A program made the translations under genes and the position numbers. The notes beneath the pieces are model-generated. The model did not search any database. It saw only the letters and a list, made by a program, of their open reading frames with translations, and was not told where the DNA came from. A stretch of DNA of 64,000 bases, from positions 25,465,788 through 25,529,787 of the forward strand of contig NC_036464.1 of the NCBI RefSeq assembly GCF_002775205.1, given 5' to 3'. The stretch is from Xiphophorus maculatus (Eukaryota > Chordata > Actinopteri > Cyprinodontiformes > Poeciliidae). Positions 1 through 9,990 of this stretch are shown here, in pieces (positions within the stretch are counted from its first letter, which is position 1; every line of letters starts with the position of its first letter).

Positions 1-7
1 GACGGTC

Positions 8-404
8 CGAAGCAGGGTGCCCGAGAACCGGTGCATCTCCAGCTTCCCGAGGGAACCGGAGGAAACACCGGCCACGTGCACACCGCAAGTCCGGGCTTCC
101 ACGCAACCGAAGCAGGGTGCCCGAGAACCGGTGGACCTCCAGCTTCCCGAGGGAACCGGAGGAAACACCGGCCACGTGCACACCGCAAGTCCGGGCTTCC
201 ACGCAACCGAAGCAGGGTGCCCGAGAACCGGTGCACCTCCAGCTTCCCGAGGGAACCGGAGGAAACACCGGCCACGTGCACACCGCAAGTCCGGGCTTCC
301 ACGCAACCGAAGCAGGGTGCCCGCGAACCGGTGGACCTCCAGCTTCCCGAGGGAACCGGAGGAAACACCGGCCACGTGCACACCGCAAGTCCGGGCTTCC
401 ACGT
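8..404. repeat. 100-bp tandem satellite, about 4 copies
   Basis: The unit beginning gaagcagggtgcccg recurs at 9, 109, 209 and 309, an exact 100-bp period with only a few substitutions between copies. The block is GC-rich and continues directly into the ~186-bp spacer units at about 405. Open frames cross it in all three forward frames only because it lacks stop codons. It is cut by the window start, so the true copy number is unknown. It probably belongs to the ribosomal spacer module that follows, because there is no change in composition at the junction. Confidence 0.9.
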
Positions 405-1600
405 AGCTCCCAACCGACCCGGAGAGGCCACGGCCCCATCAGATGGGGCTAGGACACTCACCGGACCGGCCGGAGCCCACGGCCAGGGCTAGGAGCTCCA
501 GCCAGCACCTGGGACCGCTGCGAAGCCGTCCACAGAGCACCGTCTGCAGCCTTTGCCCTGCCCGTCCTCCACCGAGCTTTCACGCAGCTCACAACCGAAC
601 CAGAGAGGCCACCGGTCCATCAGATGGACCGAGGACGCTCACCGGACCGGCCGGAGCCCAAAAGCCAGAGCTCAGACTTCCAACGGGCACCTGGGACCGC
701 TGCGAAGCCGCCCAGAGAGCACCGTCTTCGGCCTCAGCCCGGCTCACCTTTGCCTGTGCTTTCTCGCTTCCACGGAGCTCACAACCGAACCAGAGAGGCC
801 ACCGGTCCATCAGATGGACCGAGGACGCTCACCGGACCGGCCGGAGCCCACGGCCAGGGCTAGGAGCTCCAGCCAGCACCTGGGACCGCTGCGAAGCCGT
901 CCACAGAGCACCGTCTGCAGCCTTTGCCCTGCCCGTCCTCCTCCACCGAGCTTTCACGCAGCTCACAACCGAACCAGAGAGGCCACCGGTCCATCAGATG
1001 GACCGAGGACGCTCACCGGACCGGCCGGAGCCCAAAAGCCAGAGCTCAGACTTCCAACGGGCACCTGGGACCGCTGCGAAGCCGCCCAGAGAGCACCGTC
1101 TTCGGCCTCAGCCCGGCTCACCTTTGCCTGTGCTTTCTCGCTTCCACGGAGCTCACAACCGAACCAGAGAGGCCACCGGTCCATCAGATGGACCGAGGAC
1201 GCTCACCGGACCGGCCGGAGCCCACGGCCAGGGCTAGGAGCTCCAGCCAGCACCTGGGACCGCTGCGAAGCCGTCCACAGAGCACCGTCTGCAGCCTTTG
1301 CCCTGCCCGTCCTCCACCGAGCTTTCACGCAGCTCACAACCGAACCAGAGAGGCCACCGGTCCATCAGATGGACCGAGGACGCTCACCGGACCGGCCGGA
1401 GCCCACGGCCAGGGCTAGGAGCTCCAGCCAGCACCTGGGACCGCTGCGAAGCCGTCCACAGAGCACCGTCTTCGGCCTCAGCCCGGCTCACCTTTGCCCG
1501 TGCTTTCTCGCTTCCACGGAGCTCAGAACCGACCCAGACAGGCTCCAGGCCCATCAGATGGGCCTGGGACACTCACCGGACCGGCCCGAGCCCACTCCTG
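405..1600. repeat. ~186-bp spacer repeat in dimeric higher-order array (A-B, ~371 bp)
   Basis: The marker ccggaccggccggagccca recurs at 461, 642, 832, 1016, 1206, 1387 and, slightly diverged, 1576, with spacings alternating about 181-184 and 190 bp. Two monomer types alternate. Type A follows the marker with cggccagggctagg; type B with aaagccagagctcag. The order is A, B, A, B, A, A. One diverged monomer of the same family lies at about 8,060-8,240, just outside the ETS-like region next to the 18S fragment. This suggests, by inference, that these are rDNA intergenic-spacer repeats of the enhancer or spacer-promoter kind. Confidence 0.85.
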
Positions 1601-2160
1601 TACCGCCCCAGTGATCCACAAAGCCAGAGAGACATTGTGGAAAAACGGCTTAAAATGCTGGAAAAAGCCGAAAAAAAGTTCAATAAGGAGCCTTCTCTAC
1701 GCTCTGGAACTCCCACGGAACCTGTCTGGGCTCTCACCGCACCGTCCAGAGCCCACCACAGAGATCCAGAGAAGCGGAGAGAAAATCTGGAAAAACGGCT
1801 TAAAATGCTGGAAAAAGCCGAAAAAGGGGTCTGAATCGGCCTTATCTGAGCTCCAAAAGACCCCTAAAACCTCTCTGGATCAAAACACTTTGTCATTTTT
1901 CGCTCAAAGTCCTCTTTTCCAACTCTCTCCTATAATCCCGCCGGTGGGATTTTTCTCCGTAAGGTCTCGAAATCCCGTCTATTGCCGAAGCCTTGGTGAA
2001 GCCCCGATTTTAGCGGGGATGGGCAATGGTTTGGAGGTCCGCCAAACTTTCGACGGTTATCACGGCTTCTGTGAACCGTTTAGAGACGACTCCGCCGCAC
2101 AGGGCCCTTCTCTGGACCGCGGGCTGTCGGCCCATGGTTGATTTTGGCCGAAAATATGCA
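1601..2160. repeat. A-rich link block of the spacer module (left copy)
   Basis: A ~40-bp A-rich motif (ggaaaaacggcttaaaatgc and what follows) occurs twice here, near 1,637 and 1,787, and once in the right module near 8,270. It is followed in both modules by the same sequence running through ctgaatcggccttatctgag. The block joins the 186-bp repeats to the 363-bp repeats and is co-linear with about 8,240-8,500. It has no coding potential. The duplication in the left module only shows that the two modules diverged by local tandem duplication. Confidence 0.75.
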
Positions 2161-3880
2161 TTTTTGACCGTTTTGACCAATTATGGTTTTCGACTTATAA
2201 TTCCGCCTACGGACGTCCCAGAGGCCAACCGACCACACCAGAGGATTCTCCGGACTCTGGCCTTTCCGGCAATATGCGGCTTGCCCCGGGGAAATGCGTT
2301 TTTAAAAAAATTTATGGAGGTCGAAAATCACCGGGGCCTCCGGAGCCCCGAGGCCGACGACAGTGAGGTGCTGCGGATACGGCCGCCTGCGCAGGTGCCC
2401 TCCTCTGGAAGTCCGAAATTTTTACTTTTTCCCAGGAACACGGGAGTAACATAGGCGTGATCAGGGCATCGTGCTGGGCTTATTGATCCTACTTTCGAGC
2501 CCCCTGGTCCCCGGGAAAGTGCCTTTTCGAACCCTTTGAGCAGTTTGGGTTTTTGATTTTTAATTCCGCCTACGGACGTCTCAGAGGCCAAACGACCACA
2601 CCAGGCTACTCTCCGGACTCTGGCCTTTCCGGCAATATACGGCTTTCCCCGGGGAAATGCGTTTTTAAAAAAATTTATGGAGGTCGAAAATCACCGGGGC
2701 ATCGGGAGCTCGAGGCCGAGGACAGTGAGGTGCTGCGGATACGGCCGCCTGCTTGAGGGACCCCCTCTGGAAGTCCGAAAATTCAACTTTATCCCAGGAT
2801 GATGGGAGTCACATAGGCGTGATCAGGGCATTGTGCTGGGCTTATTGATCCTGGTCTTGAACCCCCTGGCCCCCGGGAAAGTGCCTTTTTGACCGTTTTG
2901 ACCAATTATGGTTTTCGATTTTTAATTCCGCCTACGGACGTCCCAGAGGCCAAACGACCACACCAGGCTACTCTCCGGACTCTGGCCTTTCCGGCAATAT
3001 GCGGCTTCCCCCGGGGAAATGCGTTTTTGAAAAAATTTATGGAGGTCGAAAATCACCGGGGCATCGGGAGCTCGAGGCCGAGGACAGTGAGGTGCTGCGG
3101 ATACGGCCGCCTGCTGCATGTGACCCCCTCTGGAAGTCCGAAAATTCAACTTTATCCCAGGATGATGGGAGTCACATAGGCGTGATCAGGGCATTGTGCT
3201 GGGCTTATTGATCCTGGTCTTGAACCCCCTGGCCCCCGGGAAAGTGCCTTTTTGACCGTTTTGACCAATTATGGTTTTCGATTTTTAATTCCGCCTACGG
3301 ACGTCCCAGAGGCCAAACGACCACACCAGGCTACTCTCCGGACTCTGGCCTTTCCGGCAATATGCGGCTTCCCCCGGGGAAATGCGTTTTTGAAAAAATT
3401 TATGGAGGTCGAAAATCACCGGGGCATCGGGAGCTCGAGGCCGAGGACAGTGAGGTGCTGCGGATACGGCCGCCTGCTGCATGTGACCCCCTCTGGAAGT
3501 CCGAAAATTCAACTTTATCCCAGGATGATGGGAGTCACATAGGCGTGATCAGGGCATTGTGCTGGGCTTATTGATCCTGGTCTTGAACCCCCTGGCCCCC
3601 GGGAAAGTGCCTTTTTTACCGTTTTGACCAATTATGGTTTTTGATTTTTAATTCCGCCTACGGACGTCTCAGAGGCCAAACGACCACACCAGAGGCTACT
3701 CCGGACTCTGGCCTTTCCGGCAATATGCGGCTTCCCCCGGGGGAATGCGTTTTTGAAAAAATTTATGGAGGTCGAAAATCACCGGGGTCCTCCGGAGCCT
3801 CGAGGCCGAGGACGGTGAGGTGCTGCGGATACGGCCGCCCGCGCAGGTGCCCTGCCCTGGAAGTCCTGGAAGTCCTGGAA
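2161..3880. repeat. 363-bp spacer repeat, about 5 copies (left module)
   Basis: Units starting near ttgaccgttttgaccaatt lie at about 2,166, 2,527 (diverged), 2,887, 3,250 and 3,613. The two central units are essentially identical and exactly 363 bp apart. Each contains an A/T-rich core (gatttttaattccgcc), a ccggggaaatgcg box and a GC-rich end. Because 363 is divisible by three, frames stay open in register across copies and produce repeated ~70-96-residue ORFs, which are artefacts. The same family reappears at about 8,610-9,730. Confidence 0.9.
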
Positions 3881-3965
3881 CCTCACGCCCCCTCCGGACC
3901 GCGGCATCCCACTGTTAAGCACCCCTAACTCGGACTGGACCCTCCAGCACGCAAGGCCCGGAGCT
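3881..3965. repeat. Conserved joint between 363-bp and 81-bp spacer repeats
   Basis: This ~85-bp segment (cactgttaagcacccctaac and neighbours) occurs in the same context at about 9,745-9,830 and, diverged, at about 6,430-6,500, so three copies of the joint exist in the block. It marks the module boundary used to align the left, middle and right spacer segments. Confidence 0.7.
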
Positions 3966-4310
3966 CCGTGCCCCTGGGAAGGCGGCCGGTCTTCGAGTCG
4001 AGAAATTTGCACTAAGTCCCGTCGACACTTAGACATTTTCTCGGCTCCGTGCCCCTGGGAAGGCGGCCGGTCTTCGAGTCGAGAAATTTGCACTGAGTCC
4101 CGTCGACACTTAGACGTTTTCTCGGCTCCGTGCCCCTGGGAAGGCGGCCGGTCTTCGAGTCGAGAAACTTGCACTGAGTCCCGTCGACACTTAGACGTTT
4201 TCTCGGCTCCGTGCCCCTGGGAAGGCGGCCGGTCTTCGAGTCGAGAAATTTGCACCGAGTCCCGTCGACACTTAGACGTTTTCTCGGCTCCGTGCCCCTG
4301 GGAAGGCGGT
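3966..4310. repeat. 81-bp tandem repeat with GTCGAC core, 4+ copies (left module)
   Basis: The sequence ccgtgcccctgggaaggcgg recurs at 3966, 4047, 4128, 4209 and 4290, an exact 81-bp period. Each full unit carries cccgtcgacacttagac. A GTCGAC core in a repeated element at the outer end of an rDNA spacer recalls vertebrate Pol I terminator (TTF-1 Sal-box) arrays, but the flanking bases do not match the mammalian consensus closely, so this is only a suggestion. Equivalent units lie at about 9,829-9,985. Confidence 0.85.
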
Positions 4311-4420
4311 GTAAGGAGGGGGTGGGAGGGAGGGTGCCCGTCCGAGCCGTAGCCCCGAGCGAGCGAGCGAGCGACTTTCGTTCCGCCGGGCCCCCCCGCG
4401 GACGGGGCGGGCCGGCCCCT
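4311..4420. other. CpG block ending the left spacer module
   Basis: A G-rich stretch is followed by gagcgagcgagcgagcgac and then ggacggggcgggccggcccc, which runs straight into CCCTAA-type sequence. A nearly identical block at about 10,020-10,137 ends the right module in the same way, so the two module ends are equivalent. Confidence 0.7.
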
Positions 4421-4500
4421 AACCCTCATCCTATATCCTAACCCTAACCCTAACCCTTACCCTAACCCTAACCCTAACCCTAACCCTAACCCTATCCCTA
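4417..4500. repeat. Interstitial telomeric repeat (CCCTAA)n
   Basis: About 60 bp of near-perfect ccctaa repeats (core 4438-4493) with a few variant units. The C-rich strand reads 5' to 3' on the plus strand, the orientation expected at the left end of a chromosome. The tract lies between the spacer CpG block and the 123/92-bp array, and is too short to be a functional chromosome end. Confidence 0.9.
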
Positions 4501-6343
4501 AGCTGGCTACAACACCTGCAGTTGACCCCTGGAGACATCCAGGCCTGGAGGTCAGCACACAACCAGGCTGGAGGGAATACAGGGGCCTTTAGCTTATGAA
4601 GTAGCCTCATAGTGAGCACTAAAAGCTGGCTACAACACCTGCAATTGACCCCTGGAGACATCCAGGCCTGGAGGTCAGCACACAACCAGGCTGGAGGGGA
4701 TAAAGGGGCCTTTAGCTTATGAAGTAGCCTCATAGTGAGCACTAAAAGCTGGCTACAACACCTGCAGTTGACCCCTGGAGACATCCAGGCCTGGAGGTCA
4801 GCACACAACCAGGCTGGAGGGAATAAAGGGGCCTTTAGCTTATGAAGTAGCCTTAAATGGAGCACTAAAAGCTGGCTACAACACCTGCATTTAACCTCTG
4901 CAAAGCTCCAGGCTTGGAAGGGGCCCTCAGCTTATGAAGTAGCCTTAAATGGAGCACTGCAAGCTGGCTGTGACCTCTGCTTATGACCCCTGGACAGCTC
5001 CAGGCCTGGATGGAAGCACACAACCAGGCTGGAGGGACTACAGGGGCCCTTAGCTTATGAAGTAGCCTTAAATGGAGCACTGCAAGCTGGCTACAACACC
5101 TGCATTTAACCTCTGCAAAGCTCCAGGCTTGGAAGGGGCCCTTAGCTTATGAAGTAGCCTTATAGTGAGCACTGAAAGCTGGCTACAACACCTGCAGTTG
5201 ACCCCTGGAGACATCCAGGCCTGGAGGTCAGCACACAACCAAGCTGGAGGGACTACAGGGGCCCTTAGCTTATGAAGTAGCCTTAAATGGAGCACTAAAA
5301 GCTGGCTACAACACCTGCATTTAACCTCTGCAAAGCTCCAGGCTTGGAAGGGGCCCTCAGCTTATGAAGTAGCCTTAAATGGAGCACTGCAAGCTGGCTG
5401 TGACCTCTGCTTATGACCCCTGGACAGCTCCAGGCCTGGATGGAAGCACACAACCAGGCTGGAGGGACTACAGGGGCCCTTAGCTTATGAAGTAGCCTTA
5501 AATGGAGCACTGCAAGCTGGCTACAACACCTGCATTTAACCTCTGCAAAGCTCCAGGCTTGGAAGGGGCCCTCAGCTTATGAAGTAGCCTTAAATGGAGC
5601 ACTGCAAGCTGGCTGTGACCTCTGCTTATGACCCCTGGACAGCTCCAGGCCTGGATGGAAGCACACAACCAGGCTGGAGGGACTACAGGGGCCCTTAGCT
5701 TATGAAGTAGCCTTAAATGGAGCACTGCAAGCTGGCTACAACACCTGCATTTAACCTCTGCAAAGCTCCAGGCTTGGAAGGGGCCCTTAGCTTATGAAGT
5801 AGCCTTATAGTGAGCACTGAAAGCTGGCTACAACACCTGCAGTTGACCCCTGGAGACATCCAGGCCTGGAGGTCAGCACACAACCAGGCTGGAGGGACTA
5901 CAGGGGCCCTTAGCTTATGAAGTAGCCTTAAATGGAGCACTGCAAGCTGGCTACAACACCTGCATTTAACCTCTGCAAAGCTCCAGGCTTGGAAGGGGCC
6001 CTCAGCTTATGAAGTAGCCTTAAATGGAGCACTGCAAGCTGGCTGTGACCTCTGCTTATGACCCCTGGACAGCTCCAGGCCTGGATGGAAGCACACAACC
6101 AGGCTGGAGGGACTACAGGGGCCCTTAGCTTATGAAGTAGCCTTAAATGGAGCACTGCAAGCTGGCTACAACACCTGCATTTAACCTCTGCAAAGCTCCA
6201 GGCTTGGAAGGGGCCCTCAGCTTATGAAGTAGCCTTAAATGGAGCACTGCAAGCTCGCTGTGACCTCTGCTTATGACCCCTGGACACATCCAGGCCTGGA
6301 GGTCAGCACACAACCAGGCTGGAAGGCCTGCACGGGTCAAATA
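4501..6343. repeat. Higher-order satellite of 123- and 92-bp monomers (215-bp dimer)
   Basis: The monomer start agctggct is found at 4501, 4624, 4747, 4870, 4962, 5085, 5177, 5300, 5392, 5515, 5607, 5730, 5822, 5945, 6037 and 6160, with a variant at 6252. Spacings are 123, 123, 123 and then strictly alternating 92 and 123, so the right part is a 215-bp dimer repeated six times. Monomers share the segment gcttatgaagtagcct; the 92-bp form lacks the part with cacacaaccaggctggaggg. Leucine-rich minus-strand ORFs here are by-products of the repeat. Confidence 0.95.
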
Positions 6344-6892
6344 CAGCTGTTACAGCCAGAAACTGAGTTACGAAAGCCGGCTTCTGAACAGCCAGCCTTT
6401 TCAACCAGGGAACCTTACCCTCCCTCCGATCCGGTGCACCCACACTTAAGCACTCCCTACACGGACTGGGCCCACTAGCACGCACAGCCCGGAGGCTCGT
6501 GCCCCTGGTAAGGCAGAGTCAAGCAGCTGCGGGTGGGGGGAGGGTGGCTCCCTGTGCGTGGGGGAGGCCCTGGATGGCCAGGCCGGCTGCTGGTCCGTGT
6601 ATGCCGGGCAGCACGCCACCTCCGCACCAGAGGGCCGGGACTTAGGCCATGATCCGGAGTGCGTCTCGTGCCCCTGGTAAGGCAGAGACAAGCAGCTGCG
6701 GGTGGGGGAGGCCCTGCATGGCCAGGCCAGCTGCTGGTCCGTGTATGCCGGGCAGCACGCCACCTCCGCACCAGAGGGCCGGAGGGCCGGGTCTTAGGCC
6801 ATGATCCGGAGTGCGTCTCATGCCCCTGGTAGGGCATAGTTCCAGCAGGGGAGGGAGGGAGGCCCCGGAGGCCCCGGAGGCCGACTATCGAT
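6344..6892. repeat. Spacer-like joint plus ~160-bp repeat, 2-3 copies
   Basis: After the satellite, a diverged copy of the spacer joint (about 6,430-6,500) leads into units starting gcccctggtaaggcagag at 6501 and 6670, with a partial unit at 6822 (spacings 169 and 152). Each contains cgggcagcacgccacctccg. The start motif is shared with the 81-bp repeats, so this is a rearranged version of the same spacer family. It ends at the broken 3' side of the 18S fragment. Confidence 0.75.
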
Positions 6893-7459
6893 GCCTTCCT
6901 TGGATGTGGTTGCCATTTCTCAGGCCCCCTCTCCGGGATAGAGGGCTGACTCTCGTTGCCTTCCTTGGATGTAGTTGCCGTTTCTCAGGCTCCCTCTCCG
7001 GAATCGAACCCTGATTCCCCGTTACCCGTGGTCACCATGGTAGGCACGTAGCGTACCATCGAAAGTTGATAGGGCAGACATTCGAATGAGACGTCGCCGC
7101 CACGGAGGGCCAGCGATCGGCCCCAGGTTATCTAGAGTCACCAAAGCGGGCCGGGGCGCGGGCCCCACCCACCCCCGTGAGGGAGAGAGAGGGAGAGCCG
7201 CACCCCGCATGGGTTTTGGGTCTGATAAATGCACGCATCCCCGGCGGCCCCCCCCCCACCCCGAGGAGGAGAAGGGGGGGCCGGGTCAGCGCTCGTTTGC
7301 ATGTATTAGCTCTAGAATTGCCACAGTTATCCAAGTAATGGTCGAGCGATCAAAGGAACCATGACTGATTTAATGAGCCATTCGCAGTTTCACTGTACCG
7401 GGACTTGCATGGCTTAATCTTTGAGACAAGCATATGCTACTGGCAGGATCAACCAGGGA
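6893..7459 (-). pseudogene. Truncated, rearranged 5' fragment of 18S rRNA
   Basis: Reading the minus strand from 7459, the sequence starts with the universal 18S 5' end (ctggttgatcctgccagtag) and continues through the conserved blocks for helices near the 5' domain, including gcgaatggctcattaaatca and ggcaattctagagctaatac. Three features argue against a working gene. First, 13 bases normally present after catgcaagtc (recalled as taagtacacacgg) are missing near base 38. Second, homology stops after roughly 430 positions. Third, the last ~65 bases are duplicated (6893-6957 and 6958-7020). No 5.8S or 28S is present. It is an rDNA orphon or pseudogene; an assembly artefact is possible. Confidence 0.85.
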
Positions 7460-8040
7460 GATCCCCTATTCGTTTCCCTGAATGGGAGGGCGGGCAGCGC
7501 TGAGCTGGCACATCCAGGATGCCCCAGTGCCGCTGGTGGAACAGCGGGCTACGTCTGGGTCGCCCCAGTGCCGCTGCGAAGAAACAGCGGGCTGCGTCCA
7601 GGGGAGAGCCTTAAGCAACGCAGCTTCGCCGCTGCCCTACATCCGGGAACTTATAAGGGCGACGGAGAGACAGGGTTTGAGAAATCACATGACCTTCTGC
7701 GGGCACCGCTGCTTCGGGGGGGCAGGAGGCGCGCTCTGGGCTCCGAGCGGAGGACGCGCGCCACCCTGCCCTGCCCGCAGCGGGCCGACAGTGTAGAACC
7801 GCTGGGAAAGACGGGGCGTCTCGGTCTCGCTACCGACAGGACGGCCGCGGGCTGGGACTGAGGGCGGGGCGCACAGCCCCGAAACACCCGTGCCCGGGCC
7901 TGGAGGCGAGCTCGCAAGGCTGGAGGAACCGTCCGTCGAAGCGCCGACACGGAGTGCCGGGGCCGACGGGGGCCCTCCATGGCAAGCCACGAGTGCTGTT
8001 CGGTCCGGTGTACATTCGTGTTGTGCATGGAAAGGTCAAA
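7460..8040 (-). other. 5' external-transcribed-spacer-like region of the rDNA fragment
   Basis: This GC-rich, non-repetitive stretch lies immediately upstream (minus sense) of the 18S 5' end and downstream of the single spacer monomer, the position of the 5' ETS in a normal rDNA unit. It contains a ~42-bp tandem duplication starting at gccccagtgccgctg (about 7,519 and 7,562). A Pol I promoter would be expected near its outer edge (about 7,950-8,100), but no diagnostic sequence could be recognised because these promoters are not conserved between species. Confidence 0.5.
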
Positions 8041-8610
8041 CCTGGAGCTCAGACCTCCAGCGTAAGCTGGAACAGCTTTGAAGCCGCTCACAGCGCACCG
8101 TCTTCGGCCTGAGCTGCGGTCCGCCTTTGACTGTGCTTCCTCGCTTCCACGGAGCTCAGAACCGACCCAGAGAGGCGCCAGGCCCATCAGAAGGACCGAG
8201 GACACTCACCGGAGCGGCCAGAGCCCACAGCGTTACTGTCTCGGAGATCCAGAGAACCAGAGAGAAAATCTGGAAAAACGGCTTAAAATGCTGGAAAAAG
8301 CCGAAAAAGGGGCCTGAATCGGCCTTATCTGAGCTCCAAAAGACCCCTAAAACCGCTCTGGATCAAAACACTTTGTCATTTTTCGCTCCAAGTTCTCTTT
8401 TCAAACTCTCTCCTGTAAACCCGCCGGTGGGGTTTTTCTCCATAAGGTCACAAAATCCTATCTATCCGTCAAGCCATTGAAAAATGGATGGGCAATGCTT
8501 TGGAGGCCCACACTTAGAAATTTTTCGGCTCTGTGCCTCTGGTAAGGCAGATATAATTGAGCTATGACAGTGTACTAAGTGTGGCCAGCCGTCCGAAAAT
8601 TTTACTTTAT
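8041..8610. repeat. Right spacer module: single 186-bp monomer, A-rich link and flank
   Basis: Positions of about 8,060-8,240 hold one diverged copy of the 186-bp monomer (tcgcttccacggagctcaga, then an accgaggacactcaccggag-type end). It is followed by one copy of the A-rich link near 8,270 and the ctgaatcggccttatctgag continuation. Around 8,505-8,545 is a remnant resembling the 81-bp unit. The order is the same as in the left module, but copy number is reduced to one. Confidence 0.75.
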
Positions 8611-9740
8611 CCCAGGAATACGGGAGTCACATAGGCGTGTTCAGTGCATTATTCTTGGCTTATTGATCCTGGTTTCTAACGTCCTGGTCCCCGGGAAAGT
8701 GCATTTTTGACCGCTTTGACCAATTACGGTTTATGATTTTTAATTCCTCCTGCGGACGCCCCAGAACCAAAACGACCACACCAGAGGATTCTCCAGACTC
8801 TGGCCTTTCCGGCAATATACGGCTTTCCCCGGGGAAATGCATTTTTAAAAAAATTTATGGAGGTCGAAAATCACCGGGGCCTCCGGAGCCCCGAGGCCGA
8901 GGACAGTGAGGTGCTGCGGATACGACTGCCTGCTACATGTGACCCCCTCTGGAAGTCCGAAAATTCAACTTTATCCCAGGATGATGGGAGTGATACGGCC
9001 GTGATCAGGCCGTTAATCTGGGCTTATTGATCCTACTTTCGAGCCCCCTGGTCCCCGGGAAAGTGCCTTTTTGACCGTTTTGACCAATTATGGTTTTCGA
9101 TTTTTAATTCCGCCTGCGGGCGTCCCACAAGCCAAACGACCACACCAGAGTATTCTCCAGACTCTGGCCTTTCCGGCAATATATGGCTTTCCCCGGGGAA
9201 ATGCATTTTTAATGATTTTTATGGAAGTCAAAAATCACCAGGGCCTCCTGAGCCTCGAGTCCCAGGACAGTGAGGTGCTGCGGATACGGCCGCCTGCGCA
9301 TGTGTCCTGCCCTGGAAGTCCGAAATTTTTATTTTATCCCAGGATGATGGGAGTGATACAGGCGTGATCAGTGCATTATTCTGTGCTTATTGATCCTGAT
9401 TTCGGGCATCTATGAACCGGGGAAACCGCATTTGCGGACCGAACCTGCACTAACCCTGGTCCCCGGGAAAGTGCCTTTTCGAACCCTTTGAGCAGTTTGG
9501 GTTTTTGATTTTTAATTCCTCCTGCGGGCGTCCCAGAAGCCAAACGACCACACCAGAGGATTCTCCGGACTCTGGCCTTTCCGGCAATATGCGGCTTCCC
9601 CCGGGGAAATGCGTTTTTAAAAAAATTTATGGAGGTCCAAAATCACCGGGGTCCTCCGGAGCCTCGAGGCCGAGGACGGTGAGGTGCTGCGGATACGGCC
9701 GCCCGCGCAGGTGCCCTGCCCTGGAAGTCCTGGAACCTCA
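8611..9740. repeat. 363-bp spacer repeat, about 3 copies (right module)
   Basis: Diverged units start near 8706 (tgaccgctttgaccaatta), 9071 (tgaccgttttgaccaatta) and 9478. The last spacing is enlarged by ~50 bp of extra sequence around 9,400-9,460 (gggcatctatgaaccgggga). Divergence between copies is greater than in the left module, which suggests that the left array was homogenised more recently. Confidence 0.85.
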
Positions 9741-9990
9741 CGCCCCCTCCGGACCGGGACATCCCACTGTTAAGCACCCCTAACTCGGACTGGACCCTCC
9801 AGCACGCAAGGCCCGGAGGTTCGTGCCCCTGGGAAGGCGGCCGTCGTCGAGTCAAGAATTTGCACTAAGTCCGGTCGACACTTAGACATTTTCTCAGCTC
9901 CGTGCCCCTGGGAAGGCGGCCGTCGACGAGTCAAGAATTTGCACTGAGTCCGGTCGACACTTAGAGTATTTTTCTGTTCCTGCCTCGTTC
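9741..9990. repeat. Spacer joint and ~80-bp GTCGAC repeats (right module)
   Basis: The conserved joint (taagcacccctaactcggac) is followed by two and a half units containing gtgcccctgggaaggcggcc and tccggtcgacacttagac. They are homologous to the exact 81-bp array of the left module but a little shorter. Confidence 0.8.

Noticed and set aside
8..404. CRISPR-like regular repeats
   Set aside because: The 100-bp period is wholly repeat with no variable spacers, and the genome is vertebrate.
17..1834. Long overlapping forward ORFs (up to 353 codons) in the GC-rich left end
   Set aside because: They are open in several frames at once, repeat with the satellite period and have no domain; they reflect GC-rich repeats without stops.
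2026..3928. Recurring 70-96-codon ORFs on both strands
   Set aside because: The 363-bp unit is divisible by three, so the same accidental frame recurs in each copy.
4431..6340. Series of leucine-rich minus-strand ORFs resembling a repeat protein family
   Set aside because: They follow the 215-bp satellite exactly, end at random within units and have no splice or promoter context.
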